Position numbers and translations under genes: made by a program. From assembly GCA_023238725.1 (NCBI GenBank), contig CM041554.1:23732050-23796049 (forward strand): a stretch of 64,000 nucleotides of DNA, given 5' to 3'. Shown here piece after piece: positions 10,591 to 23,429 of this stretch. The notes beneath the pieces were generated by a model. That model was not told where the DNA came from. It ran no database searches and worked only from the letters and a program-made list of their open reading frames with translations. The DNA is from Scortum barcoo. Its lineage: Eukaryota > Chordata > Actinopteri > Centrarchiformes > Terapontidae. Position 1 is the stretch's first letter. Every line of letters starts with the position of its first letter.

Positions 10591-13500
10591 TCATCAGCAG
10601 CTGCTGGTTAAAATGTCCAAGGGAGAGCTCAGAAGTGTGGATAAAAGCCAGCAGGCAGAGAGTCAACTCGTATTCAGAGGCAAATCCACATGGTGGAGAA
10701 AACATATAATTCACAAGGAACAAATCTGAACCAAGCTGCACAGTGCCAAGCAGAGCACATTGTAGTCTGTAGCACTTAATGGAAGGAAGTGATTCGATTT
10801 AAGATCCCTTTGAGAAAAAGTGTGATTACTCATGTTTCTCAGGTTTAACCCCATTAGTCCCAGTGTTTGTTCTATTTTACCTTTTTTTCAGTGTGTTTTG
10901 TTTTTGGACTGTTATGAGGTTGCTGTAAGTCAGTTTTACCAAAATCACCTCACTGACTTTATAGATTAGTTTCTGAAATTAGCTGTCATGTTTTACACCT
11001 TCAGAAATGTCAAGAGAACATGTATTCTGTTTATTAATCATGGATTAAAAAAGCACTTTATACTTGCAGTTAGAAAGGGACTCAGAGATGCACATAAATG
11101 GAAGTACAAATGGAGTTAGAGCACTGTAACTGGAACTGAAAGGGTTAAAGAAAAAGAATCATTTATGTTACAGCAGTAGTGTAGTACATTCAACAAAAAC
11201 AAATAAAATTCATTTACTATTTACCAATGTTAGCTAATTTTTAGCTAATTAAAGCTAATTTTCATCTGAAGTCCCTTGGCAGGTCACAGTTAAAACAGAT
11301 GCTCAGTGATAAAAGAGGACTGAATAAGATATAAAAAAAATACATATAAACACGTAATACAAAGTTACACACACCACACACACCACGCCAGCAAGAGCAT
11401 TTTCAGACAAAATTTAGAAAACCAATAAAAGAACCAGAGCCAGTGGTTAGAGTGTTGGCTTTTAGCTGATTTTTCTTTAAAGCTTCTGATGGCTTTAACA
11501 AAAAATATCCTGGACTGGATTCCACTGATTTAGATGTAAAACAGTTTTTGACATGATTGTATAATAGAGGGAAGCTTGTTGACAGACCTGAATGTGACGA
11601 GCTTGAATGTGATGTTGAAGGCAACAACAAGCAGCATTGTGGGTATGTAGAGGGAGCACCTGGCAGTACAGTCATTTAAATCCCAACTGAATCGCCACAC
11701 TTTCCAAATGATCTGAAACAACTGAAAAATGCAAAAACTGTGTCCAGTTGTGTTCCCTGCTTGACTTCTTTCACACACCCTGAGTCAGTGACAAAGTTAA
11801 TCTTTTTGAAAATTAGCTTTCGTGTGAGGCACATTAACAATGAACACAAAGAGTCAAAAGGAAGGAGCACCTTCCTTTAATTTGATGTGATGTTTCTTGA
11901 CAACTACACTTTTACTCATCACTATATCCAGTGTTGCTGTTTATGCATTATGTATTTTACTTTTTACTGTTAGCTCTGTGTAATTTGTACCAATTTTGCT
12001 CTTTACCCATAAAGGTCTTTATTTTAGTTTTTGCTACACTGCTTAAAAGGGGTGGCTCTAAAACAAAATAAAAGAATTTATTCTGTTAATAGTCAATGTC
12101 ATTTGGACTTACTAGAAGTTCGTAAACCTCTCCCCTCAGCAGTGATTGCCTAATTATAGTTAGCAAGCACAGTAGGTCTGACAAGCCTTGGATATCTCCA
12201 CATGCTGGAGCATATCAGCCTTACTACAGCAATGGGTTTCTAAGCAAGTACGAGTGATACTCTGTGTTGAGGGAGTTAGAAGTGTTGTTTTTTTCCTTTC
12301 AGTACCAAAAACACAGTCTAAATGAATGAATACATTTAACAGAGAGTTGATCTTTTCTAAGGTAAGATGCATGTCTGAGGGTATTTTCCTAACAAGGATC
12401 CAAACAGGCTTGTGTCGGTCTCCATTTCAAAACTGAAGATGCTCAGTTAGAAGCATGTGAAGCTTAAAATGAGAAGCCTGTTTAAATTCATTTGTGGTGG
12501 AGGAAACAAAGGTTAAAGGTTAAACAGACATTTAAAAGATGGCTTAATAGCTCTCTACAGCAGTGATTCTCTCTCTCTCTCTCTCTTGGTCCTAATGAGC
12601 ACTTGGAGCACTGAACCACCAGACTGTGAAAACTGGTCAGTATATGCTCACAACTCATGGACATATGATGACACACAAACACACACAGACAGACACATAC
12701 ACACACACACATGCACACCTCACAGACATCTGAGCACTAACATACAAATATATAAACACACATCCACAACTAGGGCAGGTTAGTAGTTGCTGCCAAGCTG
12801 ATAACATGACAAATGTGTGTGTACACACAGTTTAAAACACCAAGCGTTAATCTGATAGTATATGCAAGCGACCAGCCTGGAAACTGATAGAATAAAAAAA
12901 AAATCACAGCTGCTTAACAGAAAAACACACCTGTCATTTATAAACAGTTCTGCTCACAGCCTGAAATACACTGAAAAATAATACAGACGCTGTCCATGGT
13001 GCTGATCTTGGTGGTTTTACTGCTGCTGTCTTCAACCATGGCAGCTGTGTATCTTTTGGACAGGCTGCTACAGAAGACAATGGCCACTCTCTCTTAGTTT
13101 GCTTGGTTCAGCAGTTTAAACTGAACACCTTTGAGGAGGGCTAACATGCAGAACACTCTTGGAGAAGTACTAACTCACCAGTCAGCTTTGGTGGCAGTTT
13201 TTGACCTGTGTAATCTCACCTTTAAACTTCAAGGCAGCGTGACTTGCAAACATACTAAGCTTAGGTTGATTTTTAATATTGAAACTTGGAACAAGATGCC
13301 GGTCCTTTCCCGCCTTTTCTGCTTACTAATACAACAAGCAAAAACATAATCATGGACATATCTTTGGAGTCCATGTGTCCATTAAAAATCCACTGTTGTG
13401 CTGTGTAGAATAGCCCCATGGCTTGTCATCTGATCTGAGTGTTCCTAGACATTAAGGCCACAACAGACATCACAAGTGGTACATTTCTCTATGTACATAT

Positions 13501-16238
13501 GGATATTTATATCTATATATCTATGTCTATAAATGTTATATATTCTACATACACTTTGAGTAATGGTGCCACCCTCTGAAGTATTACGGGTGGATAGTGC
13601 CAATTTAAGGATTAGCAGTCTACCCCTCTGTTGCCATCATACCATCTAAAGTTTTGAATGGAAATAGTTGGGACTGCAGATGAAAGATCATCAGCGACGT
13701 TAAGACGAGAGCACTGAAGGACTGTTTACTGGCGGCCTGTTTAGGGCAGAAATTCCCATTAAATAGAAACTGCGCTGAAAGTCTCGCACTTTGCTCGTGA
13801 GACACATATCAGCCAGTTCACACTCACATGCCACACCTCGTATTTCACACACCGAAAATTCCAAAATAAATAAAGATATATTTACTCATGTGACATAGTC
13901 AAGCAAGTTTTATAAGGGAGGTGAGACTCCACAGTGCCACTGCCACAGAACAAAACACAGTGTAAATGTTGTTGGTAGGTGACTTTAGTTGGTTATAAGG
14001 TGTCTGGATAAGTTTAGGCTGCAGCATTATAGTTACTGAAAGGCCATGTCTTGTATTCACTACTACAGAAGAGAAATAAAAAGTCTCCAAGTCTGTGACA
14101 TCCACCCACCAGTGACAAGCCAGACTGATCAATTACAATAAAATTAGAGGTCTCCCAACTCTGGTAGCCATGGATCTGGAAAGGTAAGAATTGCAATTAC
14201 ATTATTCACAGAGTCTAGCTCCAGTAACATTAACATTAAAGTAACACACCCGTTGCAAAGCAGCAACAACTAATCACGAAAAGTTTTGCTCTCTTTTGTG
14301 ATTTTATTTTTGCTGTTGTGGCATACTTTTTACCAGAGAGCGGCGCAGAGGATGGTTACAGAGGGTAAGAGTCCAGCACAAAGCAGAGTAGGAGAGAAAG
14401 AAGAAATCAGCAGTGTGGAGAGTGAGTGACAGTGCAAAGCTTACTACCCAACTAACAACCTCCCTGAAAAAACATTCAGTATCCAAGAATTCACATTATA
14501 GACTCAACGGCTTATTATACCTGCAACAGTTTAGCCACAAGATAGGATACTGACCATGCACAGTGCAGCTATCCATATGGTTTTGACCTGTTTTTATGAC
14601 GTAGAATAAGTATCTGGTGTTGAGAAAGCAGCTCAGTTTGTGCTATGAGTTAGTGGTTAGCCTGCCTCATTAGTGACAGATTTATAGATTTACTTAACAG
14701 TTTTCCGTATTCTGCTGCTGCGTTTCTTTATACTAAACCCCTTGAAAACTATTTTTTGCCTCTGTACAGTCTCTGTGCTTTGGTTCTGCCATCAGAATAC
14801 ACACACACACACACACACAGAAATACACACAGTCTCCTGATCAAAGCAGAGCCATATGTCCCAAGCCTGATGATGAATATGAGAACTGACAGACGATTAG
14901 ACAGCTGATTAGCTCCACGCTGAACGCCGTGTGTTTCCCTCTGTGTGCGAGTTGAGTTGAGTTGTGTTGGTACTGGCGTGTGTGGGAAGGTGAGTGCACA
15001 TACATCTGTGTGTGCCTCTGATTGTAGTCAGTAGCTGACAGAGCAATTCCAGTCATTTCAGGCAAACACTAAAAATGTTTAACCGCTAGCAAGCCACCGT
15101 CCTCATACCTGGAGATCGGCACATCAGCACAGTCAATTCCACCTGACTTCGACAGTCATGAAAGGAAATATTTTCATATAGTTGGGAATTGTTACGTTAC
15201 AAAATGCAGAGATTACCATTTGAATACCATAAAACAAGACACCATAAAATAGCAGCATATGATGCAGGTTCATTGTTGGAAGTGTTGACAGTGTGATTGT
15301 ATGGCAGCTATCTTCCGCCTCTGCAATGATCTGTTTGGACAATTTCTTGCTGCAGTCACAAAAACCTGCCAGCTCTACAGTGCTGTTTTGCGAAGGATTC
15401 AGAGATGCTTCTCGGAATTGCATCAGTCACCACGCATGAGAGAGAGTGTGTATTTCCTCTTTTCACCATTCATTAAACACCCAATGAGAAATGCACTGTA
15501 CACAGTATCGCTGGCAGTAAGTCACTATTCATATGCTAACACCTACCATGTTTGGGTGGTTGTTAAAAAAGTGCAAGGTTAAAAATGTTCCTCCAGCCTT
15601 AACACATTAAATGGAGAGGTGATAGAATACGTTACCAGTGTCTGTGTCTATGCAGTGTCACATGTATATGTCTAAATCCTCAGATATGCCTCAAATTGTT
15701 TTTCACTAATATTCTGGATGTTTTGGGTGTTGTTAAGGGTTGTCCCACATGGGACAGGCTGTGGTAGTTCAAGAGTGATAGTAATGAACAATGATTTTGA
15801 CATTTTGATTTCTTTTTGACTCTCACGATGACATTTTCATTTGCATAAAGAAAAATCTAGCCTGTCTGTATCCAAAATTCAAAAACTAGCAACCTCTGAA
15901 ATGTACTAATTACATTGTTGTGTCTTGATTAATCCATACACACACTCACTTAAAAGTAACTATTTGTCATTTTATGGGGAGCAACATATAATTTATAATA
16001 CAATATTAGTACAATAGTGAAGGTAAAGAGTCTGTACAATGTACAGAGAACACACAGAAAAACATATGACCAATGACATTTCTTTTCCGCATTGTATTAT
16101 ATGAAGAACCAACCCCGTATCCTATCCCTGTACTCATACTATAACAAGTCCTATTGCCCTCCCCCTTGTAAAGAGAAACATTTTATACCTTAAAGACTGG
16201 TATAATATTACATTAGCAGTCCTGGAGTCTTTATACCT
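10591..16238. other. Gene-free stretch with short microsatellites
   Basis: No coding exon or transposon was recognised. Minor features: TAGCTAATT short tandem near 11230-11265, ACACACC runs near 11362-11388, a CT run at 12571-12586, a CA-rich patch at 12670-12720, an AT-rich ATATCTAT patch at 13500-13545, and a (CA)n at 14801-14819. Many short frames on both strands look random. Confidence 0.55.
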
Positions 16239-16370
16239 TCCCTGTGTAAAGGTACCCTTGAGCAAAGCACTTAACCAGCAATCGTTAACAGTGAACTGCT
16301 GCTCTGGAGGCAGTGATGGGTGACTTTTGCTGTGCCGAGCAGCTCCCAGGTGTGAATATGTGGAGTATGT
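16238..16370. repeat. Dispersed fish repeat fragment (SINE-like)
   Basis: The sequence GGTACCCTTGAGCAAAGCAC, then TTAACCAGCAAT, a CTGCTCTGGAGGCAG segment and AGCTCCCAGGTGTGAATATG matches the remembered consensus of a widespread fish dispersed repeat ('ACCCTTGAGCAAGGCACTTAACC...GTGTGAATGTG'). No A/B box or tail is visible, so its formal class is left open. Confidence 0.55.
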
Positions 16371-17560
16371 GTGCTGCTGGAAAAGAACAGTGTTCAGACA
16401 GCTTCAGCTGCATGAAGTTACATATGGACAGCTATAGAGACACAATGTATTTTCCAGCATCTGAAAGGTAAACCTATAAAATGGAGGTTTGAGCTGCTGA
16501 GGTGCTAACAATGTGCAGTGTTTGGAATATAGTGGCAGATCTACTCCTATATATGACAAGGTTCGGAGACACTAGGCTGCCTTGTTTATGAAGCTTCCTG
16601 CAAAACATTTCCCTCTGATGAGAAACTGCTGCCTTTTATGATGTGGAAATTGTAGCACCTTGCGCAATTTAGTTGACTGGTTTACCAATCAAAATTCACA
16701 ATGCTCCTTTGGAAAATGGAATTTGCAAGATTACTTTTAGAGAAACAAAATATATTGCTCCTATCAAGCCCTTTCACTGCAGTCTCAGTGTGTTTGCCGA
16801 GGCAGGTGATTACCGTTTAAAGATGTGTGATTGGCTCACAGGAGATAATGCTGGAGTTTTTGTAAGCTTGGGTGATTGCTTGAGATAATGTTGACTCACT
16901 CCAGGTCTACTTTATAGATCCTACTGTACCTATTAATAGCTAGACAGTGACATTTAAGCTTGGAAGCTCCTAATTCTTACTACTACCAGACTCTGATGTA
17001 ATTATTCTACTATTATTATTTTGTACATTTTATGCTTATTAGTTTTTGTCCCTTTTACCACTCCTGGACCTTTTTCTAATTCTTGACAAGAAGTCTTTTG
17101 TGCTAATGTTTTCTCCCGCTATGCATGAAAATGGATATAATGCTCTATGTGAACAAGCACATGCATACAAATGCACACACATTATCCTCTCAGAAATAAC
17201 GAGGATGTCACGAGATAGCTAGATATACATTAATTTCCCTCTCTCTAAAGGACGATAAAGTTGTTGGGTATTGAACTTGGCAGTGATATTTACATTCACT
17301 CTGTTACAAACCATTTCCTCTTCCAGTTCTTCAGTTTCATCTTGTAGAATAATGATTTGTCTCAGCTAGAATTAATCTACTGTTCTCTCCTTAAGAGGAC
17401 TTGTAAGTTTGTTCTGTGTACATTAACATGCTCTTAGACCTGCCACAGTATTACTCAGTGTTTCTCACTGGAAACACATACAGAGAGGAAAAGGGGAAAA
17501 AAATCTTGCTGTAGTATCCTTTTCACTTCGACTTCCCACTGCTTGTATCTGATTTCTCTT
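16371..17560. other. Non-coding, nothing recognised
   Basis: AT-rich sequence without simple repeats of note or recognisable coding or mobile-element sequence. Confidence 0.5.
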
Positions 17561-17900
17561 TTATATGTGCTTTTGCACTTGGCACGGGCACTGTGCAATC
17601 TTGGCATGCACTGGCGGGCATGTCACACACCGTACATACACACTGTCTCTCTCCCAATCCGCCTCTCTCTCTCTGCAGCGTGCACTCAGCATGTTCCTGG
17701 CATGCACAGGCGGAGGCGTCACTTCTGATTTGCTTGGAGAGCATGACTGTGTGTGTGCGCACATGTGCTGCTTTTTTATGCATATGTGTGTATTTGTGCA
17801 TGCATTTCTTTCTGTGTTTTTGCACATGTCTCTGCGAGAACATTGTGAGTTTTTTTTTTCTAGCCCAGTTTGTGCTCCTGGCCATAACATGTGTATGAGA
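17560..17900. repeat. TG-rich degenerate repeat zone
   Basis: Degenerate TG/CA sequence with a repeated motif: 'TTGGCATGCACTGGCGG' near 17601 and 'CTGGCATGCACAGGCGG' near 17697, about 95 bases apart. This suggests an old local duplication. Frames of 100-168 codons occur on both strands here because TG/CA repeats lack stops in several frames; they are Cys/His/Val-rich and not believed to be genes. Confidence 0.5.
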
Positions 17901-18399
17901 ACATTGGGACATATGTTTGGCTCTAACACAGCAGAACAGACATACTGCGCTGTACTGACCTATATCTGTGTCTAAAGCATTGTATATCGTATTTAAGAAA
18001 TCCTCTATATTGGTGTCTTTTGAACACAATGTAGTCTTTATATCTAAAATCAGGTCCTAGATTCTGACAGACTCTTATATGTCATTGTATACATACACAT
18101 GAATCACTTTACTTTGTAGTTAAGAACATAATATCTATTAGAATACAGGTTTTACAATACTCTGTACTTGTGTGCAAGAAATGCAAAGTCTTGACAACCC
18201 CTCTCTGTCCCGTCAGTGGAGTATAGCTGTAGGGGAGGCATTGTAGGTTTGTCAGTCAGCCAGTCAGTACCACTAAAGGCTGAAATATCAATAACGTGAT
18301 ATGTCATGCCATTGTATACACATTCATGATCCCTAGAATATTAATACTAATATACAAAACATAGAACTAACAAATGGTGCTGTGCTGCCAACTCCACTA

Positions 18400-18660
18400 T
18401 CTCCTGCCCACATGCTCACTATGACAGTAAATGTACATTAGCTGGCAGATGTCACACTCGGCTCACCCGCGCATACAACACAGCGGTTCAGAGGTGCCCC
18501 CTTACTGGAAACTGCTATTAACTCTCCCTCATTATCTGCACTTGATTTGGAAAATGAATGCTGAGGGTCTTGACATGCATGCTCATGCATTGAGCTTAAT
18601 TGTCCAAGCATGTCTTATTTCACGAATAGGTTAAAGCACATATCGCTCAATGCTTCCTTT
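18400..18660. promoter_or_regulatory. CNE-like block
   Basis: Repeat-free, balanced sequence including CATTATCTGCACTTGATTTG (18530-18550) and a TGCATGCTCATGCAT octamer-like palindromic zone near 18576-18590. It looks like conserved regulatory DNA by eye only. Confidence 0.22.
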
Positions 18661-20850
18661 TTCTCCTTGCAGAGGGACAACAAATGGCAGGTCTCTGTGA
18701 CAGCTGCTTTAAAAAAATGTATGCACCAAGGACCTCAGTTTCTAATTCTACCCCCACCTTATTCTCCAGAAATTACCACGGTGAAAAAGTCTTGATACAT
18801 TCACCTGAAGTTCAGTTATTTTACTGTTAGCATCTTTTTTACACCAAAAATGTGTTAGAAACCACATTAGAACATTTTCCTGACCTCTCAAACAACACTC
18901 ACTGTCTTCATATAAAAGATTGGTAACTATAAAACTGCTGAAGTAGAAAGCCATGCACTTACATGGGACATATTATCATGTACTATGAACAAGACAATTG
19001 AACTGAGCATAAATTAGATCAATGCCACACTATACATTTTATATAAAAATTACTAAATGTATTTTATGGACAAAATGTAGCCTGTAATATTTTGTGGGGT
19101 TGCGCTTTAAATGTGTGATGCAGTGTCATCAGTCTCTGTCTAATACAGTTTTGTGTTTTGTGTTCTCAGCTAATGCTAATTGTGTTAGGCACACAGTAAT
19201 GTCTCACAGCATAGATCGCATAAGAGTGTTTGAATGCATTTGGACGTTTGAGTGTGAGCTGGTACCTGCCTTTCTATCCCTCAAATATCCTCCTGATTTG
19301 TTTTCAAACCAGCCTCCAAAGCTGAATAGTCTTTTGACTGTGACGTAATGCCATTTTCTTGTGCTCATTTGAGGTGATGTTGAACTTGGCCCTCTCCTGC
19401 ACAGTACCATCTGTCAAATGCTCACTGGTAGACCTTTGCAGTGATTTGCAGTGGCAGAAATTTCTTTATGCTGTCAAAAAGGGTTCTGCACAGTTAGCTA
19501 TTGCTTTTTAAACTGTATAGCTGGTGGATTTCCAAGTCATTTCCTTACTTTTGCCTCTTTGAATGACTGTCAGGTCAAACAACAATTCAACTGGCTCATT
19601 GCTTTCTGGAGGGATACCAAACTGCTAATGCGACTGGCTCTGCCCCAAAGACACTGAGGGGCAGGTGGCCAATCACTGCCCTTTTAGTTCATACGGATCC
19701 TCCCACATTTGGCTACTTGTACCTACGTATATTGCATGCACACCTAAACACAGGCGCGCACACAGAGTAACTCTCTCACCATTACCACTGTCGCACACAC
19801 ACACACTTGGCTGGCCCTCGAAGATCTATTTAACACATTCTAAGTGGGCCAGACTTGGCACAGTTTAAGAGAGAACAGATAGAAATGGGAGGAGGGTGGT
19901 TTGTAGCCAAAATGACCCCTGGATGCACAGAACATCTGGGGTACAGCTAACTGATTAGCCACACTCACGGTGCTAATGACTGTGAAGATAAGGGAGTGAT
20001 CCGGGTGTGTTCTCTGAGCGTCTATGATGTACATGCAGGAGAGACTGACTGACTGACTTGTAACATGACGTCTTCCAGACACCAGCACAATTTTACCATT
20101 ACTACCTAATTCTAATTCTTCTTACCAATGTTTCTATTTTCACAGAGGAGGAACCATTTTATTATATTCTTTAGCTCCTGTAGTTACAGAATGTGACTCT
20201 CTCTCTCAGGGGTCTGCGTGTCAGTGAGCAATGATTTAATCTGTTTATTAATGTTACAGTTATTTTACTTGTTAACAAGCATTTCCAGATACTGAGTTAG
20301 CTTTTTCAAAAGGAAGAGTGGCTGGGAGAGGGAGAGAAGTTTGTATGTGGGATGGAGGACTGCTGAGAGGAGGAGAACCCAGAGCTGTGGTCTCAGATGA
20401 GATTAGACCCACCATAATTGATCATGTCATAAAACATAGTTTATCAATGAGAGAGGCCGGTCTGAGAGCGCAGCCAAATCTACAACGCTCCACAGGACAA
20501 TCGATTGCCCTGAACTGTCTTTCTTTTGCATATTTCAGTAGCACTGTAAATTGAGCATTCGTGTGTTATTGCTTTTGTGTTTGTGCTTTAGGAGCCACTG
20601 GTTACCTCCCACAGGGGGAGAGGAAGGATTGATGCAGTTATAACCAACATTAGGGAAAGAATCTTGGTAGATAATACAACATCTGTAAATGTATAAATAA
20701 ATAATAAAAAATATATTATGTATTACAAGAATTGTTCATTATTAGAACAGCATCAGATCAGGATGAAACTATTAAACATCATAACCTCTGAAAGGAACAC
20801 TGATCAGGGAGCTCTTGTGAGTACAGGTACTGGTTTTGTGCACAACCAAC
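18661..20850. other. Non-coding, nothing recognised
   Basis: No gene or mobile element seen. There is a short CA run near 19793-19806 and a TGACTGACTGACT run near 20045-20057. Short frames on both strands show no family resemblance. Confidence 0.5.
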
Positions 20851-21190
20851 TCACGTTCAGCAGACACAGCCTTACTAAGAGGTATAAAACAAAGTAATGG
20901 GAAACCCTAATGTGTGTTTGTGGATTTATTTTACAGTCATGGAGCCTGAAGCCAGGATAACACTGCACATGTTCTTCTTCATGGATGAGGCTGGTTTCAA
21001 CTTGGCCAAAACATGCTTGCAATGAAAAGGAATTATCAGAGGAGCCTAGGGAGTGCCAACATCACATTGTGTGCAGTAATATCCTCTGATGGTCTGCACA
21101 TACATAAACCGTTAATTGGGCCATAAAACACAGAGCACCTCATTTCATTTCTTGATGACCTCAAGGAAGGCTTGTGCCAGGTCAGGTATT
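20850..21190 (+). pseudogene. Decayed IS630/Tc1-superfamily (DDE_3-type) transposase remnant
   Basis: Around 20974 the plus strand encodes FFFMDEAGFNLAKT, then after a stop codon ANITLCAVISSDG..HIHKP and, after another stop, EHLISFLDDL. This order (a (F/Y)-(I/V/M)-DEAGFNL-(A/T)-K block holding a catalytic Asp, a G-x-NITLCAAI block, then an FLDDL block) is the layout of DDE_3-type transposases of the IS630/Tc1/mariner superfamily in fish. Upstream, in a different frame, FSRHSLTKRYKTK followed by a stop resembles the segment that normally precedes it, so at least one frameshift and two stops are present. Not functional. The family call is from memory of motifs, not a search. Confidence 0.65.
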
Positions 21191-21223
21191 AGGTATTAGG
21201 TCACATAACATTGTTATGATATA

Positions 21224-21263
21224 TGTGTGTGTGTGTGTGTGTGTGTGTCTAAATATGTGTGCG

Positions 21264-21317
<54 letters not shown>

Positions 21318-21319
21318 TG
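21224..21319. repeat. Compound (GT)n-(TA)n-(CA)n-GTGTGT microsatellite
   Basis: GT repeat at about 21224-21248, TA repeat at about 21263-21287, CA repeat at about 21288-21314, then GTGTGT. GT and CA arms are reverse complements around a self-complementary TA core, so nearly 100 bases can form one large hairpin or cruciform. Confidence 0.97.
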
Positions 21320-21414
21320 TATGTTACCAACTGTAATTGGTTCAGAACTGGTGCTGGTGGAAGGACATCATTAAGGGCCCCATTTGCACTTCGTCACTTC
21401 GTGTGTCTTAAACC

Positions 21415-21870
21415 TCCACCTACCCGGCCACTTCATTAGGTGTACCAATACTATTTTTCAAAAATTATAATATTCTTTTTTATTGACACTGCCAGAGAGG
21501 TGTCAAGTCAACCATATTGATGTGGTCACAGTTTGATTGTTGTACTAGACTGTATTATAAAAATGTATGTATCAAAATGTCTCTTTAATATTCTCACCCA
21601 CTCATTCACATATTTTTAAAGGAGGTGGACAAAACATTAGAAACACTTTTGTATTGTAGGACACAGGTGACATCTGCCAATGGTGTCACAATATTCCACT
21701 GATCCACAGGTGGCTGTAATGTACCGGGATATGCACCAGAGCAACAACAAAGGCAGGGAAGAGACTGCAGTTAGATATTGAAAAGAAATGAAAGAAACAA
21801 ACAACACATTTGTTACCATTAAAGCATAAATCCACTTTTGTGACATAATATCTACAGTCAATTTATTAAG
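21415..21870. repeat. Diverged fish DNA-repeat segment
   Basis: It begins with CCCGGCCACTTCATTAGGTG, close to the remembered fish repeat start 'CCGGCCACTTTATTAGGTACACC', and includes GGTGGACAAAACATTAGAAA near 21626. Both phrases are common in fish interspersed repeats. End points and class are uncertain, and two different elements may be abutting. Confidence 0.45.
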
Positions 21871-22099
21871 TAATTACTTTGATTTTCTTTGGACTGAAAA
21901 CTAGATTTGGATTCATCAAAGAATTTTTACCTCCGACCAAAGTAATATCTGTCAGATATCTGTGAGGTTCCCTTGTGTTCCACGCTCACAGTGTGTGGCT
22001 GTCGTTTAGAGTTAGCTATAACAGAGATAGCTATTACAATTGTTGGTGTAGACAGCTGTGATGATTAAAACTGTGAGATGGACGACCGAAAACACATTT

Positions 22100-22440
22100 G
22101 GTGGAGATAGGGTGAAAAATAAAGGCAAGCTGCTGCGATATTCTGTCAGCGCTGTGGGTGGGGGTAAGCGCATCAGTGGCCAAAGGGTAACTTATGATGG
22201 GGGGGTAGTATTATGTAAGTATGTATTTATGTTCCAAGCTAAACTGGGTGTAAGGTTGCTCTTTCATTTGGTCTTTCAAACACATTTCCCATCAGTTAAG
22301 AGGGATGTGGTCCTACATTCCTGCTGCAGTTCTGCTTCATCCTGTCCACCCTGACAGCAAATGCACCAAAAGTAAAGTTGTGGGGATTTCACACTCAAGC
22401 ACTTACTCATTTCACAAGGTTTGCCCCGTACAGTAGCATT
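22100..22440. other. Non-coding, nothing recognised
   Basis: Contains a G7 run near 22200 and GTGGGGGTAAG near 22157. A 98-codon plus-strand frame (22058-22354) has no recognisable family. Confidence 0.4.
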
Positions 22441-22720
22441 AGAAACCTGAGAAAGACTTTAAGATCCTCGCAATCATCCACCAATGCGTGAACTTTCGAA
22501 CCACACTTTAAAAATATTCGCTGCTGCGGCCATCTTAGCAGGTCTTTACATCTTTGAATTTAGCTCGCTGAAACCTGCAGACGTCCTGCAAGACATTCAA
22601 GTTCACAAGTTGAGAACAGCCTCATACTGGGTTGCTGTATTCCACATAATAGACAGTCGACCTTCCGCCCATACAATCAAACACCGGAGAGAAGAAGAGG
22701 GGTGTTCAGGAGACAGAGAG
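22440..22720. promoter_or_regulatory. CNE-like block
   Basis: Repeat-free, balanced-composition stretch with CACCAATG, GAACTTTCGAACC and GCTGCGGCC motifs. The plus-strand frame at 22484-22735 encodes a hydrophobic N-terminal stretch (AAAAILAGLYIFEF), but there is no known protein match or splice context. Regulatory or chance. Confidence 0.2.
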
Positions 22721-22859
22721 GCAAAGGAGGCATAGGTGGCAACATAAGTTCAGAACACATTTCACGAGGGGGAGGGTCCTGCAATGGGCAATATCCTCAC
22801 TCTGTTTTGAATACCACAGCAGGGGTCAGAGCACACCATTTTGAGTACTGACATGTCTC

Positions 22860-23110
22860 CCCTGCAGACGCAAACAGAGAGAAGCAAATAGAAAAATGGG
22901 AGAAAGAGAGAGGTGGGGAAAAACAGAGCAAATGAAATATATAGAGTGGATGAGAAAGTTTGAGAGGGGAGAGGGAAACTGAGATGGTGCAGTGGGAGAG
23001 AGCCGGACAGAGGGCACAGACTGAGAGAGTGATAATAGAGAGGGGAGCCGAGTGATGAGAGAGGAGATAGGCAGGGTACAGCGACAGAGGGGTAGAAAGG
23101 GCAAGTACAG
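22860..23110. repeat. Purine-rich tract
   Basis: About 250 bases of GA-rich plus-strand sequence (GAGAGAG, GGGGAGAGG). Low complexity; the long minus-strand frames through it are Ser/Leu/Pro-rich repeat translations, not genes. Confidence 0.75.
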
Positions 23111-23429
23111 TGTGCGGCACAAAAGGTTGCGTGGGGACAGATGGCTTCAGGAGGAGGCAGTCTTTGCAAACTTTCCAACTGGTTTTTCCCCTGCAGAAGA
23201 TGTGTCTGCCCTCTCACTGTTTTCTTTTAACTCAGCGGCCAGGGACAAAGAGAGGGACAGGGACAGTGTGCTTTGCAGTGCTGCTGCTGTCAAACCTGGC
23301 AGTAACTGGTCAGTCGTCAGTCAGTCCCTTGGTTGCCTGAGTTTTGGTCATTCGCTCATACAGTCGGTCAGCCAGCAGGAAATTCAGCTGGGTAATTTGT
23401 CAGTCAGTGAAATGTCATATTAAAAACAG

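Noticed and set aside
17523..18029. 168-codon minus-strand frame
   Set aside because: Lies in degenerate TG/CA sequence and is Cys/His/Thr-rich; overlapping frames on both strands are equally open.
22762..23217. 151-codon minus-strand frame rich in Leu, Ser and Pro
   Set aside because: Reads the antisense of a purine tract; three overlapping frames are open for the same compositional reason.
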